From Lachnospiraceae bacterium UBA4631 (GTDB taxonomy: Bacteria; Bacillota; Clostridia; Lachnospirales; Lachnospiraceae), in contig DHMX01000032.1 of NCBI GenBank assembly GCA_002406015.1, forward strand, positions 24,880 through 88,879: DNA of 64,000 nt, given 5' to 3'. The notes under the pieces were generated by a model. The model did no database searches, was not told the origin of the DNA, and saw only the letters and a list, made by a program, of their open reading frames with translations. The translations under genes were made by a program, and so were the position numbers. Shown here piece after piece: positions 1-6,909 of this stretch. Position 1 is the first letter of the stretch. The number at the start of each line of letters is the position of its first letter.

Positions 1-135
1 TCCTGATTATACCAAAACCGATAAATCCGGTTATCTTTGTCACGTTCTTTTAAACAATAAAAGAGTGCGAGCTGATACTCGAACTCTCCCCTGTCTTTTT
101 CATTGTAAGCTTGTATTAACAAATTTCAACAAAAA

Positions 136-199
136 GACACCTCCTACTGTATCACGAATTTTGACAATTGGCAAGCATTGTAATATCAGTGAAGGTGTC
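136..199 (-). terminator. Probable terminator of the chemoreceptor gene
   Basis: Arms GACACCT and AGGTGTC (136-142 and 193-199) with additional imperfect pairing inside the long loop. Read on the minus strand the second arm runs straight into TTTTTGTT, 25 bases past the chemoreceptor stop codon. I see nothing else in bases 1-223. Confidence 0.6.
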
Positions 200-223
200 C
201 CTTTTCATTACCGACTAATACAT

Positions 224-1753
224 TTATCCGACTTCCAGCCCGGCTCTTAATTCCTGTGCAAGCTCTTTAATCTGCCATACCATTTTTTCTATCTCTGCGA
301 TTCCGGCACTGTTTTCCTGTGTTGCGGCTGTTACATGCTCGATTGCGTTGTAGTTGCCCTTGGTATTATCATTAATCTGCTTCATACCCGCCGCTACAGA
401 GGCACTTCGGCTCCGAATTTCTTCGGTTGTCTTTTCCATCTCCGCAATCTGTCCGGACATCTTTTGATTGGCATTTGTAATGATTGCGGTAGAGCCTCCA
501 ACCTCCCGGATACTAAGCATTCCCTCCTGTGTCAGTCTTGCACTCTGCTCCATAACCGTTACTGCCCGCTCGGTATTCTTTACCACCTCATTGATAATCT
601 CGTCTATATTCTCGACTGCAGTCCGGGTCTGTTCAGACAGCTTCTGTATCTCAGTTGCTACGACTGCAAAGCCTCTGCCGGATTCTCCTGCCCTTGCCGC
701 TTCTATCTTGGCATTTAACGCCAGTATGTTCGTGCGTCCGGAAATCTCTGTAATTACCTGTATAATTCCCAGTATTTCCTTTGATTCCTCTCCCAGTTGT
801 GCAATTACAGTCTTGCAATCCATGGCACTTTCATTAATCTGCTCCATGCTCTTTACCGCATCATCCATCTTATCCTGATTTTCCTGTGCCTGTTCATTTA
901 CATGCTCAGCCAGCTTCGCAATCCGGTTATTCATCTGATTTAACGCTATTAATTGTTCGTTGATTTCCTGCGTTTTCGTATTCATGCCTTCAATCTCGGT
1001 GGTATTATCATGAAAACTTTGCAATACCCGCTCTGTCTCATTGGCAATCTGTTCATTAGCGGCTGCCGAATTTTCCGATACAGAAGACAAATCCTTTACC
1101 ATGGACAGCAATATTTCTGAGGATTGATTTGAGGTTGCCTGCATCTGCTTCATATCATTTACTAATTTTTCCTGTTCCTCTGCTCCCATCAGATTGGAAA
1201 GCATCTCTGCCGTCCGTCTGCAAAGCATTGTAAAAATTGCCGCAAGTGCCACCAGCACCAATGCCCTTGGTACAATTCCGTAAACAATCAGCTTATACAA
1301 GGTTGTCATATTCTTATCCGGCAAGGTTTCCAGAAAAAATGCAAGACATTGTCCTGCTGAAACACCTACAACAGACAATATCGTAATGATAATATTTAAT
1401 TTCTTTGAAAAATACAGACTGGCAATGGCAATTGCATAGATATACAGCACCACTACATGATAGGTCAGGGTCGTTGTCGATATGGTTACAAATATAACCG
1501 CCGATATGGTTAATACATACTTTACCCAAGGTGCTTCCAGCTTCATACCATTTACAAGAATTGTCGGCAGCCATAAAAGCGTGCCTGCAAGCAGATACGC
1601 AATTGTCATGATTTTCATATCAATTATAAATATTCCTACAATATTCAGAATATAGACAACCGTAAATATAAAAAATGTGATTCGCATGACCTTTGCAACT
1701 GCTTTATTTGCTTTCTTTTCGTTTTCTATCAAAACATTGCTTTGTTCACTCAT
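224..1753 (-). CDS. Methyl-accepting chemotaxis protein with multi-span membrane N-terminus
   Basis: Chemoreceptor that would signal to CheA/CheW from the cytoplasmic membrane. Residues about 20-180 are a run of hydrophobic segments (five or six predicted spans) with almost no extracytoplasmic domain, so the sensory input is probably within or near the membrane. The C-terminal half is a long coiled coil with the conserved hairpin tip around TNILALNAKIEAARAGE and GFAVVATEI, typical of MCP signalling domains; I see no clear HAMP domain. The start is preceded by a GGTAGGGG ribosome site. No che operon lies beside it, although a lone CheY-like gene is at 48.6 kb. The ligand cannot be told from sequence. 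Confidence 0.9.
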   Translation of the reverse strand: MSEQSNVLIENEKKANKAVAKVMRITFFIFTVVYILNIVGIFIIDMKIMTIAYLLAGTLLWLPTILVNGMKLEAPWVKYVLTISAVIFVTISTTTLTYHVVVLYIYAIAIASLYFSKKLNIIITILSVVGVSAGQCLAFFLETLPDKNMTTLYKLIVYGIVPRALVLVALAAIFTMLCRRTAEMLSNLMGAEEQEKLVNDMKQMQATSNQSSEILLSMVKDLSSVSENSAAANEQIANETERVLQSFHDNTTEIEGMNTKTQEINEQLIALNQMNNRIAKLAEHVNEQAQENQDKMDDAVKSMEQINESAMDCKTVIAQLGEESKEILGIIQVITEISGRTNILALNAKIEAARAGESGRGFAVVATEIQKLSEQTRTAVENIDEIINEVVKNTERAVTVMEQSARLTQEGMLSIREVGGSTAIITNANQKMSGQIAEMEKTTEEIRSRSASVAAGMKQINDNTKGNYNAIEHVTAATQENSAGIAEIEKMVWQIKELAQELRAGLEVG

Positions 1754-1908
1754 TCAAAATCCCCTACCTCTCATCTTCTGTCGTTCCTGTCATTCCATTG
1801 TTCATCGTTGCTGTTATATTTTATGAGATTTTCCCTGCGTACTGCAATTCCTATCCGATGACATGCAGAATTAAGAGGATGAAATGCACTTAAAGAGCAA
1901 TGATAAGA

Positions 1909-1999
1909 CACAAAAATAACCGCCCCAGCCTAGCAACTGTTGAGCGGTTACTTTTGTAATCTTCAATATCAGGCTAACCGTCTATCGGTAGCACTCTTT
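1909..1999 (-). ncRNA. Putative small RNA resembling a type I toxin-locus antisense RNA; toxin absent
   Basis: A consensus promoter (2006-2034) is followed about 90 bases later by an intrinsic terminator: arms TAACCGC/GCGGTTA (1917-1923 and 1944-1950) followed on the minus strand by TTTTTG. The block, including the string CTATCGGTAGCACTC on the plus strand, matches what I recall from the 3' end of Firmicutes holin-like (Fst/TxpA-type) type I toxin genes and their convergent antisense RNA. On the plus strand the usual toxin end (lysine codons and TAA overlapping the stem) survives, but the only frame reaching it is an 11-codon remnant (M-H-L-K-S-N-D-K-T-Q-K) with no membrane segment. The recall is from memory; the promoter and terminator are seen directly. 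Confidence 0.5.
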
Positions 2000-2005
2000 G
2001 ATATT

Positions 2006-2034
2006 ATATTAGCATCTGATTATCTTTATGTCAA
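2006..2034 (-). promoter_or_regulatory. Sigma-A promoter of the putative small RNA
   Basis: Minus strand -35 TTGACA (2029-2034) and -10 TAATAT (2006-2011), spacing 17. It points toward the small RNA terminator and, beyond that, the chemoreceptor gene. Confidence 0.65.
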
Positions 2035-2105
2035 ACATAATTCTGTTTTAATAGCATCTTGCATACTGTCTACCGTTGTCTACCGATTCAGGCAGCATAG
2101 AAAAA

Positions 2106-2139
2106 GCGGAAAGCCCTAGCAAATACTAAAGCTTTCCGC
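2106..2139 (-). terminator. Intrinsic terminator of the tRNA operon
   Basis: Perfect nine-base arms GCGGAAAGC/GCTTTCCGC; on the minus strand followed by TTTTTC. It lies just past the tRNA-Gly gene. Confidence 0.85.
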
Positions 2140-2151
2140 ACAAATAAAAAG

Positions 2152-2224
2152 AGCGCGAGACGGGACTCGAACCCGCGACCCCGACCTTGGCAAGGTCGTG
2201 CTCCACCAACTGAGCCACTCGCGC
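2152..2224 (-). tRNA. tRNA-Gly (GCC)
   Basis: 73 bases; acceptor stem GCGCGAG/CTCGCGC, T-loop GGTTCGAGTCC and anticodon loop TTGCCAA give anticodon GCC. CCA is not encoded. Last gene of the four-tRNA operon. Confidence 0.95.
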
Positions 2225-2249
2225 ATAATAACTATATATTTCATTTTAA

Positions 2250-2322
<73 letters not shown>

Positions 2323-2328
2323 TTATAA

Positions 2329-2414
2329 TGCCGGCGACCGGAATCGAACCGGTACGGGAGGTTAGTCCCGCAGGATTTTAAGTCCTGTGCGTCTGCCAGT
2401 TCCGCCACGCCGGC
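2329..2414 (-). tRNA. tRNA-Leu (UAA)
   Basis: 86 bases with the long variable arm of a class II tRNA; acceptor GCCGGCG/CGCCGGC; anticodon loop CTTAAAA gives UAA. CCA not encoded. Confidence 0.95.
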
Positions 2415-2440
2415 ATTCAATCAATCTTGCGATTGATGAC

Positions 2441-2522
2441 TGGATGGAGGTGGATTCGAACCACCGAAGCAAGTTGCAGCAGATTTACAGTCTGTCCCCT
2501 TTGGCCACTCGGGAATCCATCC
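2441..2522 (-). tRNA. tRNA-Tyr (GUA)
   Basis: 82 bases, class II with a long variable arm; acceptor GGATGGA/TCCATCC with discriminator A; anticodon loop CTGTAAA gives GUA. First gene of the operon. Confidence 0.95.
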
Positions 2523-2555
2523 ATGTTAGCAGTTTTTAACCGCTGACAGTATTAG

Positions 2556-2584
2556 ATTATAATTGATAGTTTGGAAAAATGCAA
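2556..2584 (-). promoter_or_regulatory. Promoter of the tRNA operon
   Basis: Minus strand -35 TTGCAT (2579-2584), 17-base spacer, -10 TATAAT (2556-2561), starting the tRNA operon about 30 bases further on. Confidence 0.75.
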
Positions 2585-2648
2585 GCATTTTTTCAAACTT
2601 TTATAAATATTTTTTTCTTACTCTTTTCTAGGTTATACTTCTTCCCTA

Positions 2649-3170
2649 TCATTCATCCTTTTCATTGGAAAACCAGCCTTTTATCTTTTCTTTCAGTTTA
2701 TGCCCTCTCGTACTCCACTCATCAAAAGACTGTGTAAATTCAAATTGACTTCCCGCTTTTCCACTTACCGTAACAAAATAATGACAATCTTTCGGATATT
2801 CCTCCATAGAAAATTCAATGACCCCCGATTCGTTCACCTCTATTTCGTCCACCAAAGTAAAATTCTTTTTCAAATCCTCCAGTAATCCTTTTCTTTCCTC
2901 AGCTTCCAGATTCGTATTGTATATCTGTATCCTTACATCTCCGGTCACAGATGCAAATTCAAAGGAAACCTCATATTTTACATTCTTTTGGTTATCATAG
3001 AATAATCCTGTTTCCACAGTTTCATTCCCCTTTTGATAACCACTGCCTCTAAGCACCCATTCATCAGACCAGCCACTCAGCCATACTATCCCAACAAAAA
3101 GAAGGATTGCTCCTATTATCGGAAATAAAATTCTGCAAATTCTTATAAAATGTGGATTTACTTTTTTCAT
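2649..3170 (-). CDS. Small membrane-anchored protein of unknown function
   Basis: I do not recognise this 173-residue protein. It has one N-terminal membrane span (around residues 10-32, rich in I, L, V and G), then an outward-facing, probably beta-rich domain and a basic C-terminal tail ending near WFSNEKDE. The start used is the internal ATG behind AGAGGAAT rather than the longer frame opening seven codons upstream. It follows the secreted protein and ABC exporter genes in the same direction, with a degraded copy of itself in between. By position it could be an immunity or accessory protein of that locus, but this is inference only. Confidence 0.65.
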   Translation of the reverse strand: MKKVNPHFIRICRILFPIIGAILLFVGIVWLSGWSDEWVLRGSGYQKGNETVETGLFYDNQKNVKYEVSFEFASVTGDVRIQIYNTNLEAEERKGLLEDLKKNFTLVDEIEVNESGVIEFSMEEYPKDCHYFVTVSGKAGSQFEFTQSFDEWSTRGHKLKEKIKGWFSNEKDE

Positions 3171-3192
3171 ATTATTCCTCTCTGCGGTCAAA

Positions 3193-3379
3193 TCAGCCTT
3201 TTATCTTTTCTTTCAGTTTATAACCTCTGATTTTCCACTCTTCATACATACCCTTATTCTATACCTATACGCATCCGTTCATTGAACCAGCCACACTATT
3301 ATAACCATAAGAAGAATTGCTCCTGCTATCAGCTTCAAACTCCTACCGATTTTCAAAAGATGGTAATTTATTTTTTCAT
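3193..3379 (-). pseudogene. Degraded, internally deleted copy of the downstream small membrane protein gene
   Basis: The start ATG AAA AAA is followed directly by TAA. The next stretch, read in a shifted frame, gives KLIAGAILLMVIIVWL, which parallels the membrane span of the intact downstream gene (IIGAILLFVGIVWL). The other end encodes YEEWKIRGYKLKEKIKG then stop, parallel to DEWSTRGHKLKEKIKG near the intact protein's C-terminus. The middle, roughly 110 codons, is missing. This is a tandem duplicate destroyed by a deletion and frameshifts. Confidence 0.85.
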
Positions 3380-3393
3380 ACTATTCCTCTTCG

Positions 3394-3837
3394 CTATCTA
3401 TATTCTGTGTAAACCAGCTGACTTAAAAATCCATCTGTAAATGAACCGGATGCCGTCTGTGAAGCATGGTACGTTACGGCTTTCAAAAGGTCATTACCAT
3501 TCATCCTTGCAACTGCCGTTGCACTGGCTTCATCATTTGACACCGGACCTCCCGTTCCATACGTTGTTCCCTGAGATTTTCCATCCTGACCATATATAAC
3601 AACGGCTGCATAATTATAATATGGTTTCGTTGTTCCCAAAGTCTTAGCAATTCCATATTTTGCTTCACATATAGATGTACACCTCAAATAAAATCCTCCA
3701 TAATCACCCTCACTTTTCTTTTCTCCTGCAAATGCAATCGTTCCAAATACCATAACTCCAATGGCAGCACTTATCAGTGCAAGTCTTCCCCTTGTTCGAT
3801 TTCGTCTGTGTTCATTTCGTTTCATCCCCTTTTTCAT
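3394..3837 (-). CDS. Secreted small protein, candidate lactococcin 972-like bacteriocin
   Basis: 147 residues with a basic, arginine-rich N-terminus and a signal peptide (about residues 18-37, cleavage likely after FAFA-type AFA before GEKKSEG). The mature part of about 110 residues is rich in Y, G, T and S, looks beta-stranded, and has only two cysteines (CTSIC, spaced by three). The order of motifs (YNYAAVVIYGQDGKSQG, then an A/T-rich strand, then YHASQT) resembles the layout of lactococcin 972-type bacteriocins, although it is longer than those. Its ATG overlaps the stop of the ATPase gene (ATGA), with AGGAGG eight bases upstream, so it is translationally coupled to the exporter. The family assignment is tentative. 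Confidence 0.6.
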   Translation of the reverse strand: MKKGMKRNEHRRNRTRGRLALISAAIGVMVFGTIAFAGEKKSEGDYGGFYLRCTSICEAKYGIAKTLGTTKPYYNYAAVVIYGQDGKSQGTTYGTGGPVSNDEASATAVARMNGNDLLKAVTYHASQTASGSFTDGFLSQLVYTEYR

Positions 3838-4514
3838 TCTGTTACCTCCTTATAAAATAAACCACCATCCAGCCAAATACAACGGCTCGCATACTCTGCG
3901 ACCACATCACTATGTGTAACTACAAGAATTGTTTTCCCCTTTTGATGAATACTTTTTAACAGCTCCATCAGTGCTACAGCAGTTTCCTTGTCTAACGCTC
4001 CGGTTGGTTCATCCGCCAGAATAATCGGACTGTCTGCAACCAAGGCTCTTGCTATTGCTACCCGCTGCTGCTGCCCTCCGGAAAGCTGTTCCGGAAAATG
4101 ATTCTTATATTGTTCTATATTGAGTTCTGAAAGAATTGACAAAATCTTCTGTTTCCGTTCTTTTCTTTTTACATTCTTTCCCAGCAACGGAATCTCAACA
4201 TTCTCATATACCGTAAATTCCGGAAGTAATGCAAAATGTTGAAATACAAAGCTGATATACTTTTTTCGCACCTTATCCAAGCCTGCATTATTTAATTCTG
4301 TAATTGGAACCGAGTCTATATATACCGTTCCCTCGGAGGCAGAATCCAGACATCCAATAATATTTAGCAGCGTACTTTTTCCGGAACCGGATTCTCCCAT
4401 GATTGCCACAAATTCCCCTTCATTGACTACAAAGGAAATATGGTCCAGTGCTTTAATTTCATATTCATCACCCAGATATGATTTACTTACATCCTGTAAT
4501 CTAATTATTTCCAA
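3834..4514 (-). CDS. ABC transporter ATPase, MacB/LolD-like
   Basis: 226-residue nucleotide-binding subunit powering the two FtsX-like permeases upstream. Walker A GESGSGKST (about residue 40), Q-loop, signature LSGGQQQR, Walker B IILADEPTGAL and switch histidine (VTHSD) are all intact. The start is TTG behind GGAGGGAAG and overlaps the last codons of the upstream permease by ten bases. The subfamily is that of lipoprotein/peptide exporters and of ATPases found with lactococcin 972-type bacteriocins. It is followed directly by the secreted protein gene. Confidence 0.92.
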   Translation of the reverse strand: MEIIRLQDVSKSYLGDEYEIKALDHISFVVNEGEFVAIMGESGSGKSTLLNIIGCLDSASEGTVYIDSVPITELNNAGLDKVRKKYISFVFQHFALLPEFTVYENVEIPLLGKNVKRKERKQKILSILSELNIEQYKNHFPEQLSGGQQQRVAIARALVADSPIILADEPTGALDKETAVALMELLKSIHQKGKTILVVTHSDVVAEYASRCIWLDGGLFYKEVTE

Positions 4515-5689
4515 TTTCTTCCCTCCAACATTTTTCTAACGGAATATTGATTCACGCGTTTATGAATCACACGGTTACAACAAAAATTAAAGATAATTAC
4601 TACTATAAGCAAGCCGGGCAGCATCCAAAAGAACGACTCTGTATCGGAGTTTCCGCTCATATTTTTCACAAGATTATATGCAATCGGAATTGCTATACCC
4701 AAACTTATGATGATGCGGATACTGCACTCAATTACCGACATTTTAATAACATCCCTCCTAGTCCACTTAGAAGCAAGCAGTACCCCAAAGTCCCTCCTGC
4801 GATATTCCAAATTAATAATTACCGCCAAATACTGCCCTACAATACTTAATGCAAGACCGGTAACGACAAATATTAATTCTACCGATTCATTTCTATATGC
4901 CTCCACAAGCTTCTTTAAAGTTTGGGTCCTTAATGACATTGAATCATATACCCGGATTCCCATGCTTGCTGCATATTCATGTATGTATTGATTTGCCTCC
5001 TCTTCACTCATGGTTGGATGATAAAAATAACTGTTATTCGCAGCATTCAGAACATCCATATAGCCACTTTGCTCCATATGCCCTTCCGTATCCAGCAATA
5101 TCGCATTATCCAGCTTTATAGATGTCTGTATCCCTGTACTGGCATCAGCTCCCAACCATTCACTGTTCTTTGCTAATATTTGCTCCACCTGATATTGTGT
5201 TCCGTATAATTCATCCTGAATTATCGTTCCAATCGGATATTTATTCCGAAGCTCATATCCTACTGCTACCGATTGTTCATTCTGCAAGTCAATCTCAGCT
5301 CCATCTATATCCTGTAGATTTCCGATAGGCATTAATTCCCCTGATATACACAAAGCTTCTTCTTCATTTATCAGAGTGGGATAATACATACCGGAACGCA
5401 TATTATTCTCCGGACTATTTAAGCCCATAATAAAGGCATAATAATTTTTTAACTCCTCATTGTTCCAGAATATTTTATAGTATTCCGTATTAATATTATA
5501 TAGTTGCTGTGAATCCACAGAAAGAAGCGTCTGGTTATGCACCACTCTATAGACATAATCCCCATAGACAGTGGCTTCAAATAGTATCATTGAAAATGAA
5601 ATTGTAAGCATTAGTATGGTAATAATTAAGCCTCCTACCGAGCGGTTCATCTCTATCAGCATGGTCTTTATAATATACCTTATTTTCAT
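4505..5689 (-). CDS. FtsX-like ABC permease, second subunit
   Basis: About 394 residues with MacB/FtsX topology: one N-terminal span (ITILMLTISFSMILF), a roughly 220-residue outside domain, then three C-terminal spans around residues 280-385. I start it at MKIRYIIK, behind GGGGATAAGGGCG, because the longer frame overlaps the upstream gene by 74 bases. It probably pairs with the other permease as a heterodimer with the ATPase. The substrate is likely the secreted protein encoded at the operon end, or the pair could extrude an antimicrobial; sequence does not decide. Confidence 0.8.
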   Translation of the reverse strand: MKIRYIIKTMLIEMNRSVGGLIITILMLTISFSMILFEATVYGDYVYRVVHNQTLLSVDSQQLYNINTEYYKIFWNNEELKNYYAFIMGLNSPENNMRSGMYYPTLINEEEALCISGELMPIGNLQDIDGAEIDLQNEQSVAVGYELRNKYPIGTIIQDELYGTQYQVEQILAKNSEWLGADASTGIQTSIKLDNAILLDTEGHMEQSGYMDVLNAANNSYFYHPTMSEEEANQYIHEYAASMGIRVYDSMSLRTQTLKKLVEAYRNESVELIFVVTGLALSIVGQYLAVIINLEYRRRDFGVLLASKWTRRDVIKMSVIECSIRIIISLGIAIPIAYNLVKNMSGNSDTESFFWMLPGLLIVVIIFNFCCNRVIHKRVNQYSVRKMLEGRNWK

Positions 5690-5696
5690 TTCGCCC

Positions 5697-6794
5697 TTAT
5701 CCCCTCCTATACGCAGCCAATGATTCGCCTCGAAATGTATTCCAGACCACCCATATAATCTCCAGTACAATTATTATGAATACCATTAAAATTGAATATA
5801 AAAAGGAAGCTATCATCCACGGCAGTTGTACATGAAACAATAGATAATACCCGAAAGATAAGATTCCGTACAGTCCCATAGCATAGCCTAATGAAACAAG
5901 AAGCAGTATCGACAATTCTTTTATTATCATCCCATATAGTTGTAGCTTGCTGTACCCGTATATTCGTCGGATTGCAAACTCATATTGTCTTTGGAATAAC
6001 CAGAACCGTACTACAATCAGTGTTATAAACATAGAAAAACCAAATATCATGTAAGATAAATTAAGATAATCCTTCCGATATTTTCCACCGTTATACACTT
6101 TCTGGTATTTCACCAGACTGCTTGCCTTTATTTCGTTTTTTTCCAGCAGCTTTTGCATATCCGAATACATTGCTCTATCAATCTCTGAATTGCTGTTTAA
6201 AGAATAGGTCTGCGTATAGGTATTGCCCGCACGCCAAACATCCTCCATTGTCCGCTGCCCTAAACATCCGGCAAACAGCAATATCGAATAATTTCCGATT
6301 GTGGTATACTTATCCGCACAATATCCGGTCACCAGATATTCTTCTCCGCATATCCGAATATAATCCTTTCCGTCTCTGGAATAGGTATTACTCCGTAATG
6401 CATCTCCCAACACAACGACTGATTGACCGGACTGCAGTTCTTTCTCATTCGGAAAACGTCCATCGGATAACTGATAATTCAATTTTTCTGTCTGAGAAAA
6501 AATAATACGACATAAATGCTCTGCATTTTCTTCATTTACATACAGACTCATATCTTCTCCGATGATTGTCGCCGATGCCTTCTGAAACAGAGCCGATACA
6601 AACTCAAAATCTTCCTGTGTATTTGTTTTAACAGAAAATGCATATTGATACTTATAAGACAAATTATCGATTGCTTGATTTTCAAAGAATTTTAACTCTC
6701 GCATATATGCAGCAAGAAATAAACCTAACAATGAAATACTGATTCCTATTACAATTCCTATTACTGCTGTACGATACCGCAGCCATGCTTCCAT
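5697..6794 (-). CDS. FtsX-like ABC permease, first subunit
   Basis: About 365 residues, again one N-terminal span (VIGIVIGISISLLGLFLAAY), an outside domain, and three C-terminal spans near residues 255-355. The ATG of MEAWLRYR is chosen because AGGGAGG lies seven bases upstream; an in-frame ATG eight codons earlier lacks such a site. It is the first gene of the exporter operon and is served by the promoter at 6831-6859. It shares topology but little sequence with the next permease, so it is not a recent duplicate. Confidence 0.8.
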   Translation of the reverse strand: MEAWLRYRTAVIGIVIGISISLLGLFLAAYMRELKFFENQAIDNLSYKYQYAFSVKTNTQEDFEFVSALFQKASATIIGEDMSLYVNEENAEHLCRIIFSQTEKLNYQLSDGRFPNEKELQSGQSVVVLGDALRSNTYSRDGKDYIRICGEEYLVTGYCADKYTTIGNYSILLFAGCLGQRTMEDVWRAGNTYTQTYSLNSNSEIDRAMYSDMQKLLEKNEIKASSLVKYQKVYNGGKYRKDYLNLSYMIFGFSMFITLIVVRFWLFQRQYEFAIRRIYGYSKLQLYGMIIKELSILLLVSLGYAMGLYGILSFGYYLLFHVQLPWMIASFLYSILMVFIIIVLEIIWVVWNTFRGESLAAYRRG

Positions 6795-6830
6795 AAATTG
6801 CCCTCCCTCTTTATCCATTGCGTTTTGATA

Positions 6831-6859
6831 AGTGTAGACAATTTATGGAATTTTGTCAA
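6831..6859 (-). promoter_or_regulatory. Promoter of the exporter/secreted-protein operon
   Basis: Minus strand -35 TTGACA (6854-6859), 17-base spacer, -10 TACACT (6831-6836), about 30 bases before the first permease start. Confidence 0.75.
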
Positions 6860-6909
6860 TATTTTTGGTTATTTCCGAATACATTTTATTATATTGATGT
6901 TTTTGCCTG

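Noticed and set aside
61..110. tRNA T-loop-like string GAGTTCGAGTAT on the minus strand
   Set aside because: The flanking bases cannot form a T-stem and no acceptor, D or anticodon arms are present.
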